Assembly (NCBI GenBank): GCA_002336475.1
Contig: DDCX01000085.1
Location: forward strand, 1 to 5,778
Length of the DNA stretch: 5,778 nt
Reading direction: 5' to 3'
Source of the DNA: Flavobacteriales bacterium UBA1995
GTDB lineage: Bacteria; Bacteroidota; Bacteroidia; Flavobacteriales_D; Sanyastnellaceae
Shown: piece after piece, positions 1 to 5,778 of the stretch
Numbering within the stretch: the first letter of the stretch is position 1
Layout: every line of letters starts with the position of its first letter
Notes under the pieces: generated by a model
Told to the model about the DNA's origin: nothing
The model's database searches: none
Seen by the model: the letters and a program-made list of their open reading frames with translations, nothing else
Position numbers and translations under genes: made by a program

Positions 1-1578
1 CGTCATTTCGGCATAAGAAGCCTTTAGGGCGATGCCGCTCGGCAACCGCCGGTTGAGTGCCAGCCGTGGTTGAAAGGAGAAGTAGTTCACCCCCTCTACA
101 AACAGGGCAGAAGCATGCCCGCCCACATTTAACGTCAAGTCCTCTCCGAGGTTGATTTCATCCTCGAGGTAAACAAAAGACTCCGTGGAAAACAAGTTGG
201 GAGAGCCAATGGTGGTGTCCAAGCTGAATTCGTCCCCGAAATCCAATATGGCCTGTGTAGCGCCGGGCTGAAAGCGGTGGCGGGTGAGGTTGCCTCCAAA
301 ACGCACAAAGTGGCGGTTATTGGGCGTGAAGTCAAAGTCGATTCGGCCGCCAAGATCCCGAATGCCCGAATTGTAAAGCGAAGCGAAACGGGAGGTGATT
401 TCGGCGCCCCCATCTTGCTCGGTAGACTTGAAGTCAAAACCAGTATTGAAATCGTACCGGCTCTTCATCAAGGTCACATTGCTAAAAAGGTCGGCACGCC
501 ACTCGTGGTTCCAACGCAATGCAAGCACTGAGTTGCGCCAATCCAATCCGAGGTCGATTTCTTCTGTCGAATTGTTGAAGCTGTCTTTGGATTTCAATCC
601 GAAATCATCCAGCCCTTGAAATGTGCTCAGGTATATCCTGTCCTTTGCCCCAATGCGCCAATTGACTTTGGCATTTAAGTCGTGGAAAAAATAGGCAGGG
701 TCTACAGAGGATTGTTCGGTGTTTGAAGCCTGGATGATGGGGTTGAGCAACAGGTCCAGGTAAGTCCGACGTCCACTGATCATGAAGGAAGCCTTGTCCT
801 TGGCAATGGGACCTTCTAAGGTGAGCTTGGAAGCCAGCATAGAAATAGACCCCGCTCCGTGCACTTCGTTTTTGTGCCCCTCTTTCATGGTGACTTCAAG
901 AATGGAGCTCAAACGGCCGCCAAATCTGGCAGGATAGCCCCCCTTGGTGATGGAGATTTTTCGGACAGCATCGGCGTTGAAGACAGAGAAAAAACCAAAG
1001 AGGTGGCTCACGCTGTACAAGGGAACACCATCCAACATGATGAGATTCTGATCAGGACTGCCACCTCGGACATAAATGCCGCTCGAACCTTCATTGCCAG
1101 ACTGCACCCCGGGAAGCAGCTGCAAACTCTTCAAAAGGTCCACTTCACCCGCAATGGCGGGTAGCCGCTTAATTTGATCAATAGGGACATCAATCTTGGA
1201 CATTTGCACCTGCTCTTCGATGCGCTCAGAGGCACTGGATTCCACCACAGCTTCGCCCAATTCCAGGCCAGCTGTGAGCTTAATGTCCAGCTTTACATCT
1301 CCTTTGAGGTTGATGGCGATTTTCTGAGGGGTGTAGCCGAGATAAGAAAACAGCACTTCTTGCTCTCCTGCAGGCAGTGCTATGCTGTAATGGCCATAAA
1401 TGTTGGCTGTAGTACCCGAAGAGCTCGAAGCATGCCAGACTGTAGCCCCGAGCAACGACTCACCACTGTTGGCATCCTCTACGTATCCGCTTAACGTGAA
1501 ACCTGACCCTTGAGCATAGGACGTGCCTATACCAAGAACCATTCCCAAGGAGAGCACCAAAAAACATTCCCTCTTCAT
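1..1578 (-). CDS. TonB-dependent outer-membrane receptor, N-terminal 526 residues (3' end cut by window edge)
   Basis: This gene encodes an outer-membrane active transporter that should take up a bulky substrate using TonB-ExbBD energy; the substrate cannot be told. The frame is open from ATG at 1578 to base 1, giving 526 codons with no stop. An in-frame TAA lies about 35 bases upstream and no ATG intervenes in frame, so the start is secure, although no Shine-Dalgarno is visible. Residues 1-22 are a Sec signal peptide ending SYA|Q. Residues 28-103 match a carboxypeptidase-regulatory-like beta-sandwich (GESLLGATV, YGHYSIALPAG, FSYLGY). Residues 115-235 are the plug, with LPGVQSG at 155-161, YVRGGSPDQN at 169-178, LDGVPLY at 182-188 and KGGYPARFGGRLSS at 212-225. 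From about 236 the protein is beta-barrel strands, ending in SYAEMT. Related Bacteroidota receptors are, from memory, about 750-800 residues, so roughly a third is missing. No SusD-like partner is visible, so a SusC assignment is not supported. The gene lies 130 bases downstream of the synthase on the same strand; co-transcription is possible but unproven. Confidence 0.93.
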   Translation of the reverse strand, partial: MKRECFLVLSLGMVLGIGTSYAQGSGFTLSGYVEDANSGESLLGATVWHASSSSGTTANIYGHYSIALPAGEQEVLFSYLGYTPQKIAINLKGDVKLDIKLTAGLELGEAVVESSASERIEEQVQMSKIDVPIDQIKRLPAIAGEVDLLKSLQLLPGVQSGNEGSSGIYVRGGSPDQNLIMLDGVPLYSVSHLFGFFSVFNADAVRKISITKGGYPARFGGRLSSILEVTMKEGHKNEVHGAGSISMLASKLTLEGPIAKDKASFMISGRRTYLDLLLNPIIQASNTEQSSVDPAYFFHDLNAKVNWRIGAKDRIYLSTFQGLDDFGLKSKDSFNNSTEEIDLGLDWRNSVLALRWNHEWRADLFSNVTLMKSRYDFNTGFDFKSTEQDGGAEITSRFASLYNSGIRDLGGRIDFDFTPNNRHFVRFGGNLTRHRFQPGATQAILDFGDEFSLDTTIGSPNLFSTESFVYLEDEINLGEDLTLNVGGHASALFVEGVNYFSFQPRLALNRRLPSGIALKASYAEMT

Positions 1579-1604
1579 ACAGACCAGTTGTTGGGTGCAA
1601 ACAT

Positions 1605-1687
1605 GGAGCCTTTATTCCGTTGGTGTCTTATAGCTACAAGACTTTCACAGTCATGTACAAAAGAGAACCCCCACCAAAAAAGGCTCC
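1605..1687 (-). repeat. Long-range inverted repeat in the gap upstream of the receptor gene
   Basis: The 9-base arm GGAGCCTTT at 1605-1613 is the exact reverse complement of AAAGGCTCC at 1679-1687, with 65 bases between them. In a minus-strand transcript the arms could pair, and the 3' arm would end 26 bases before the receptor's ATG. The right arm also borders a short A/T run and resembles a tiny hairpin (AAAGG-AG-CCTTT on the minus strand), but a 2-base loop is too tight for an ordinary terminator. The rest of the 130-base gap (1579-1708) holds no open frame of note and no convincing Bacteroidota promoter. The repeat is seen directly; any regulatory role is inference. Confidence 0.35.
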
Positions 1688-1708
1688 TTTACCATGTTGC
1701 GCCCTGCC

Positions 1709-2821
1709 TCAATTTTTGTCCCGTGACACCTTTTGTTGAGCGGCAATAGAAGCTTGGTGGATGGCCTTGAACACCTCTTCAACGAAACCAGTTGACAATC
1801 CCTGTTCTGAACCAGCGGATTTGCTTTGCTCTAGAATTTGATTCCAACGGGCAATCTGAAGGATGGTCATGCCATGGGTCTTTTTATACCTCCCAATCTC
1901 CTCAGAGATCCCCATTCGGCGGACGAGCAAATCAACCAGTCCTTCATCAATCATGTCAATTTCAGCACGAAGTGTCGACAACCCTTCTCGGCCCTTTCCG
2001 TTGCCTTGAATCTTGGACTCCAGACCTTTAATAATATCGAAAAACCGTTTAGGTGTCACCTGCTGTGCTGCATCGGTCCATGCCAATTCAGGTGTGGGGT
2101 GGACCTCGACCATCAATCCGTCAAATCCCAAATCCAACGCCATTTGTGCTACATCTGGCACCATGTCGCGCTTGCCTGTGATGTGACTGGGGTCGTTGAG
2201 CAAAGGGATTTCAGGATGTTCGGTTCTAAAATCAATGGGGATTTGCCACAACGGGACATTGCGGTATTTCTTCTGTCCGTGAACCGTGAACCCCCTATGA
2301 ACGGCAGAGAGCTGACGAACGCCTGCGCCGGACAAGCGTTCGCATGCGCCGGACCACAATGCCAAATCAGGTTGGGTTGGGTTTTTGACGGCAACAGGGA
2401 TGTTGACTCCTCTCAAACAGTCGGCCAGTTCCTGAACTTGAAAGGGGTTGGCCGTGGTGCGCGCCCCTATCCACACCATGTCAATGCCCGCTTTTAGAGC
2501 GGCATCCACATGACGGGGTTGGGCCACTTCAACGCAGACTTTCATGCCAAATGTGGACTGTACTTCCTGAAGCCAAGGCAGGCCCGTATGCCCAACACCT
2601 TCAAAGGCGCCAGGGCGGGTGCGGGGCTTCCAAATTCCTGAACGGAAATATGAAATGCCTGCATTTTGAAGACCGGAAGCTGCAGCCAATACCTGCTCTC
2701 TGGACTCTGCGCTACAAGGACCAGCGATCAGTGTGAACGAATCTAGCACTTTGCAAAGTAAACACTGCGCAGACAGGAGTTTTGACAATGGGTATAGGGC
2801 CCATTTGATTTGGGCCCACAC
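1709..2821 (-). CDS. Bifunctional 3-deoxy-7-phosphoheptulonate synthase (type I-beta) / chorismate mutase (AroQ type)
   Basis: This cytoplasmic fusion enzyme catalyses the first step of the shikimate pathway (phosphoenolpyruvate + erythrose 4-phosphate to DAHP) and the chorismate-to-prephenate step towards Phe and Tyr. The synthase domain spans about residues 28-265: GPCSAES (34-40), KPRTRP (65-70), GARTTANP (119-126), VKNPTQPD (145-152), NDPSHITGKRD (209-219), GLMVEVHPTPE (235-245) and WTDAAQ (248-253). By family homology the metal ligands are C36, H213, E239 and D250. The mutase domain spans about 281-365 and aligns without gaps to E. coli PheA mutase (offset 274), keeping R285, R302, K313, R325 and Q362. 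Synthases with a C-terminal mutase are characteristic of Bacteroidota, and the mutase domain is known to mediate feedback control by prephenate in characterised relatives. The 370-residue length and TGA stop fit. The longest frame starts at GTG 2821, only 18 bases from the divergent gene; residues 1-24 look atypical, and GTG at 2749 (346 residues, beginning just before LDSFTLIAGPCS) may be the real start. Confidence 0.95.
   Translation of the reverse strand: MWAQIKWALYPLSKLLSAQCLLCKVLDSFTLIAGPCSAESREQVLAAASGLQNAGISYFRSGIWKPRTRPGAFEGVGHTGLPWLQEVQSTFGMKVCVEVAQPRHVDAALKAGIDMVWIGARTTANPFQVQELADCLRGVNIPVAVKNPTQPDLALWSGACERLSGAGVRQLSAVHRGFTVHGQKKYRNVPLWQIPIDFRTEHPEIPLLNDPSHITGKRDMVPDVAQMALDLGFDGLMVEVHPTPELAWTDAAQQVTPKRFFDIIKGLESKIQGNGKGREGLSTLRAEIDMIDEGLVDLLVRRMGISEEIGRYKKTHGMTILQIARWNQILEQSKSAGSEQGLSTGFVEEVFKAIHQASIAAQQKVSRDKN
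2748..2759. repeat. 12-bp perfect palindrome ACTTTGCAAAGT
   Basis: ACTTTGCAAAGT equals its own reverse complement over all 12 bases. It lies inside the nominal N-terminal codons of the synthase and overlaps the alternative GTG start at 2749-2747. If that GTG is the true start, the palindrome sits at the edge of a 90-base divergent control region and could be an operator. If the upstream GTG at 2821 is used, it is simply coding sequence. The symmetry is directly visible; function is inference. Confidence 0.35.
2797..2817. repeat. GGGCCCA / TGGGCCC inverted repeat with 7-base spacer
   Basis: GGGCCCA at 2797-2803 and TGGGCCC at 2811-2817 form a perfect 7-bp dyad around the spacer TTTGATT. Because GGGCCC is itself self-complementary, the arms are also direct repeats. 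The element lies 22 bases upstream of the peptidase ATG at 2840 and within the first few codons of the synthase's longest frame. It could be a binding site for a dimeric regulator serving both divergent genes, or an RNA hairpin in the peptidase leader. No run of T follows it on either strand, so a terminator is unlikely. Confidence 0.4.
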
Positions 2822-2839
2822 CGAGACTAACTTCCCTCC

Positions 2840-5778
2840 ATGATGATTTTACGTGTGGCTGCTGCCATGGCTTTAACGCTTTTGTTGCACATCAGCGGAT
2901 TTGCCCAGATTTCAAACCCCTCATATCACTTTGACGCTGCTGAAGTGAGGTTGCCCGCAACGTGGACCCAACCTCAAGAAGACCTGCAGGCCTTGAGGCG
3001 CAATGCCCCTTTTTGGAGTGGCTACAAAGCCCAACATCCAAAATGGCAGGTACAGTTTCACCCGGCATCAGGAACCGTACACAGGGCTTATGGACCTGCC
3101 ATCCCGATGGAGAACCCCACAGCTTGGCTAGAAGGGCAACTCATTTTAGCAGGTTGGCCCATCGGATTGGGAACGTGGTCATCAACCGCCATGGGCAGGC
3201 ACACTCTGCACCGCACTGACCAACAGGTCGAAGGAAGGCCTGTGCTGGGAACTGAACTTGTCGTGAAGGTGGCTGACCAAGGAGCCGTCATGTGGGGAGC
3301 GCAATGCTTCCCCAACGCTAGCTGGCCTCAAGAATTGGTGCTGTTGGAAGCGTCAGATGTCCTTGAAGCTGCCACAGCGGGCCTCTCCCTTCAGGGGGTT
3401 TCTACTGAAATGGGAAGCGAGGCTTTGATTCCTTACATGCAGCGTTCCACCGAGCGCAGAAACGTCACATTTCGCCCAGCGCGTAGCATTCAGGTCTCGG
3501 GCACGTCGCCAGATGGAATCCCGGTCCAGTACGCGACATGGATTGACCTAGAAACAGGGGAGGTGCTGGAACGGATCAACCAGGTGCACCACATTGGTGA
3601 TCATAAAGATGGAGAGAAAAAAAACCGCTCCCTTCCCATGGGGCCTCCCGCATTGATGCAAATGCTGAGTTGTCAGGTTACAGGAACGGTGCACCTCACG
3701 CAGCCTTTTGAAGCCACATCGGTGGTGGGGCTGGCCAACCTGCAAGTCTCAGGAAATTCTGGTGTTCAATACACCGATGCCGGTGGCATGATCAATTTTG
3801 AAGCACCTGGGGCGCAGGATTTGGGCATTCAGCTCCAAGGGCTGTGGAGTACGGTCACCACCAATGGCGTCACCCCCCAGCTCGAATTGACCGTGGAAGG
3901 AGATTCAGTGGTGAGCTTCGACGAGAATGCCACCCTTCGCGAACTGAGCGCCTACCATAGCGTGAACCGCATCCACGACCACATGCAGACTTGGCTCCCA
4001 GGATTCAATGGGCTTGATTTCTCCATTCCAACAATCGTGGATGTTTCGGGCACATGCAATGCATTCTACACGCCGGGTTCACCCAGCATCAACTTCTACT
4101 CTGAAGGCGATGGGTGCAATGCGTTCTCAATGGTTTCTGATGTGGTCTTTCATGAATATGGCCACGGCATCAACGACCTTTATTATGAGAGCTTGGGGAG
4201 CGGGTTCAACAACGGCGCAATGAACGAGGGATATGCAGACTGGTGGGCCATCAGTTTGACCGACAATCCTGTGCTCGGTGCGGGTTGTTATTCTGACAAT
4301 CCTGAATTTTATATCAGGAGGTATGACGTTGATCCTAAGGTTTATCCACAAGACTTGGTGGGCGAGGTCCACGCTGACGGAGAAATCATCTGTGGAGCTT
4401 GGTATGACACGCACCTGCTCCTCGGTGGAGACTGGAATCAAATCATGTCCCTCTTCATCGATGTTTTTGACGGGCAACAGGCCACCACCCCCAATGGCAA
4501 CGAAGGCGAAGCATTTGTAGAGGTGCTGCTCGATGTGCTGCAGGCCGATGACGACAATGCAGATTTATCAGATGGCACACCCAATGGAGCTGCCATTCTT
4601 GAAGGCTTTGGCATGCACGGCATCACTTTGTTTAGCAATGTGGAGATTGAGCACGAAGCAGAAGGGTATACTGCAGCGGCAGAACCGATTGCCATCAATG
4701 CCAACGCCCAAGTGCTGTTCCCGTTTAGCCAATACTTCGGGAGTTGCAAAATGTATTACCGGACTTCACCATCGGAGGACTGGGTGTCCATAACGATGGA
4801 AGAGGGCGACGCGAGTGAATATGTCACCACCATTCCCTCCCAAGAGGAGGGAACTGTGGTGGAGTATTATTTCGGGATCACCGATATCTATGGCGCTGTG
4901 AGCGCTGTTACTCCCTACAGCGCAGATGATGCAGCCAATCCAAACCTGCCGTTCAACACCATTGTGGGGCTCACACCGGTTTTGATTGACGACCAAGACG
5001 ACTATTCAGATTTTGGTTTCTGGCAAATCGGGCTGCCCGAAGACAATGCCACTACAGGACAATGGGAGTCGACCATCCCTGTGGGCTCCTTTAGCGATCC
5101 AGGAGACCCCAGCACCATTTGTGCACCTTCAGAAGACCACACACCTGGAGACGGAATTTTCGCATTCATCACTGGAGTCAGTCCAGGTTCCGATGCAGGC
5201 ATTGGATCAAATGATGTGGATGCAGGCAGCACAACCTTGCAATCCGAGCCCATTGACCTCTCAGAAATGGAGTCGCCTGTTCTGAGCTATTGGCGCTGGT
5301 ATGTCAATGCCCCTGCGTCGGGAGCAAATCCAGGCGCCGACTGGTGGCAAGTGTATGTCAGTGGTGATGGTGGAGGTACCTGGGTTGAAGTGGAAGAAAC
5401 CCTCACGCAGGACATTGCATGGCGCCGCCACGCCTTTGCCATTGCCGATTATGTTCCACTCACGGATGCCTTCCAAATCAAATTCACAGCATCGGACAGT
5501 TTGCGTCCAAACCAAGGCCTTGAGTTTGATGGTGGTTCGTTGATTGAAGCTGGCGTGGACGACCTAATCATTCACGACGTGGCCACATCATCTGTGAACA
5601 CCATGCACCCCGGAGCAGGTATACTCGCTTGGCCAGTTCCATTTGCCCGGGAATTACATGCTGCTGGATGGCAGCCCGGTGAAAAGGTGCAACTGTTGGA
5701 TGTCACGGGCAGGGTCCTTGCCGAAGCCGTTTCTAACGGGCGCGGAGAGACCCACATGGAGATGGAAAATGGGGCATC
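2840..5778 (+). CDS. Exported M36 (fungalysin)-like zinc metallopeptidase with T9SS type A sorting domain, N-terminal 979 residues (3' end cut)
   Basis: This is a predicted secreted endopeptidase of the gluzincin fold. ATG 2840 is the first possible start, since an in-frame TAA lies at 2828; a second ATG follows at once, and no Shine-Dalgarno is seen. Residues 1-22 are a signal peptide (GFA|Q). Residues about 115-160 resemble an FTP propeptide (GRHTLHRTDQQVEGRPVLG) and about 225-250 a PepSY-like strand (PVQYATWIDLETGEVLERIN), so a self-inhibiting propeptide is likely. Residues 278-355 are a beta-rich insert. The catalytic part begins near AYHSVNRIHDH (371-381) and carries HEYGH at 438-442 (ligands H438 and H442, catalytic E439), the third ligand E463 in NEGYADWW, and a VHADGE motif whose H511 matches the transition-state histidine of M36 enzymes. 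Then follow an Ig/FN3-like domain (about 601-705), a jelly-roll domain resembling MAM/Immune-inhibitor-A modules (about 717-914) and, from about 928, the start of a T9SS C-terminal domain (WPVPFARELHA, VQLLDVTGRVLAEA). All key residues are present, so it should be active. The native substrate is unknown. Confidence 0.93.
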   Translation, partial: MMILRVAAAMALTLLLHISGFAQISNPSYHFDAAEVRLPATWTQPQEDLQALRRNAPFWSGYKAQHPKWQVQFHPASGTVHRAYGPAIPMENPTAWLEGQLILAGWPIGLGTWSSTAMGRHTLHRTDQQVEGRPVLGTELVVKVADQGAVMWGAQCFPNASWPQELVLLEASDVLEAATAGLSLQGVSTEMGSEALIPYMQRSTERRNVTFRPARSIQVSGTSPDGIPVQYATWIDLETGEVLERINQVHHIGDHKDGEKKNRSLPMGPPALMQMLSCQVTGTVHLTQPFEATSVVGLANLQVSGNSGVQYTDAGGMINFEAPGAQDLGIQLQGLWSTVTTNGVTPQLELTVEGDSVVSFDENATLRELSAYHSVNRIHDHMQTWLPGFNGLDFSIPTIVDVSGTCNAFYTPGSPSINFYSEGDGCNAFSMVSDVVFHEYGHGINDLYYESLGSGFNNGAMNEGYADWWAISLTDNPVLGAGCYSDNPEFYIRRYDVDPKVYPQDLVGEVHADGEIICGAWYDTHLLLGGDWNQIMSLFIDVFDGQQATTPNGNEGEAFVEVLLDVLQADDDNADLSDGTPNGAAILEGFGMHGITLFSNVEIEHEAEGYTAAAEPIAINANAQVLFPFSQYFGSCKMYYRTSPSEDWVSITMEEGDASEYVTTIPSQEEGTVVEYYFGITDIYGAVSAVTPYSADDAANPNLPFNTIVGLTPVLIDDQDDYSDFGFWQIGLPEDNATTGQWESTIPVGSFSDPGDPSTICAPSEDHTPGDGIFAFITGVSPGSDAGIGSNDVDAGSTTLQSEPIDLSEMESPVLSYWRWYVNAPASGANPGADWWQVYVSGDGGGTWVEVEETLTQDIAWRRHAFAIADYVPLTDAFQIKFTASDSLRPNQGLEFDGGSLIEAGVDDLIIHDVATSSVNTMHPGAGILAWPVPFARELHAAGWQPGEKVQLLDVTGRVLAEAVSNGRGETHMEMENGA

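Noticed and set aside
859..1494. Two roughly 100-codon plus-strand frames
   Set aside because: They lie opposite the plug and N-terminal domains of the receptor, which reads without interruption on the minus strand with clear family motifs.
1..1578. Assignment of the receptor as SusC with a SusCD glycan-uptake locus
   Set aside because: No SusD-like gene, glycoside hydrolase or regulator is visible, and the plug motifs fit the general Bacteroidota TonB receptor family; the downstream side is outside the window.
1676..1692. Possible terminator after the synthase (AAAGG-AG-CCTTTTTT on the minus strand)
   Set aside because: The loop would have only two bases and the stem is A/T-rich, so a stable intrinsic terminator hairpin is not supported.
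1838..2497. 219-codon open frame on the plus strand
   Set aside because: It is antisense to the synthase/mutase, whose catalytic motifs are intact in the minus frame; its translation shows no recognisable domain.
2782..2810. TTGACA followed about 17 bases later by a weak -10-like sequence upstream of the peptidase
   Set aside because: The -10 match is poor, and Bacteroidota normally use a different promoter (TTTG near -33 and TAnnTTTG near -7); the TTTG pairs here (2781-2784 and 2804-2807) lack the TA and have short spacing.
3617..3625. Run of eight A followed by C, containing the slippery heptamer A AAA AAC in the reading frame
   Set aside because: It could permit -1 slippage in principle, giving an end after about 28 further codons, but all downstream catalytic and sorting domains lie in the original frame, so no programmed frameshift is needed and there is no sign of an assembly error.
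4127..4477. 116-codon minus-strand frame
   Set aside because: It is antisense to the catalytic region of the metallopeptidase (HEYGH, NEGYAD, VHADGE), so it is a shadow frame.

Overview
The window looks like chromosomal DNA of a Bacteroidota bacterium of moderate G+C. Four things in the sequence point there: a TonB-dependent receptor with an N-terminal carboxypeptidase-regulatory-like domain, a DAHP synthase fused to a C-terminal chorismate mutase, a secreted protein whose C terminus begins a type IX secretion (T9SS) sorting domain, and start codons without clear Shine-Dalgarno sequences. Genus or family cannot be read from this sequence.

The layout is three protein-coding genes and almost nothing else. 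Positions 1-1578 (minus strand) hold the first 526 codons of a TonB-dependent outer-membrane receptor; its C-terminal part lies beyond the left edge. Positions 1579-1708 are a 130-base gap containing a 9-bp long-range inverted repeat and no convincing terminator or promoter. Positions 1709-2821 (minus strand) hold a complete bifunctional 3-deoxy-7-phosphoheptulonate synthase / chorismate mutase, whose annotated GTG start is doubtful. Positions 2840-5778 (plus strand, divergent) hold the first 979 codons of a large exported M36 (fungalysin)-like zinc metallopeptidase; its end lies beyond the right edge.

The three genes do not form an obvious pathway. The synthase/mutase is cytoplasmic and feeds aromatic amino-acid synthesis. 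The peptidase is predicted to be exported by Sec and then T9SS, and the receptor is an outer-membrane importer. The peptidase and receptor could together release and take up nutrients, but this rests on proximity alone, and the housekeeping gene between them weakens it.

No RNA gene, mobile element, CRISPR array or clearly novel system is visible. The points most worth checking are the divergent control region around 2748-2839, where two dyad symmetries lie inside the nominal N terminus of the synthase; two substituted active-site positions in the chorismate mutase domain; and the inverted repeat in the receptor leader.
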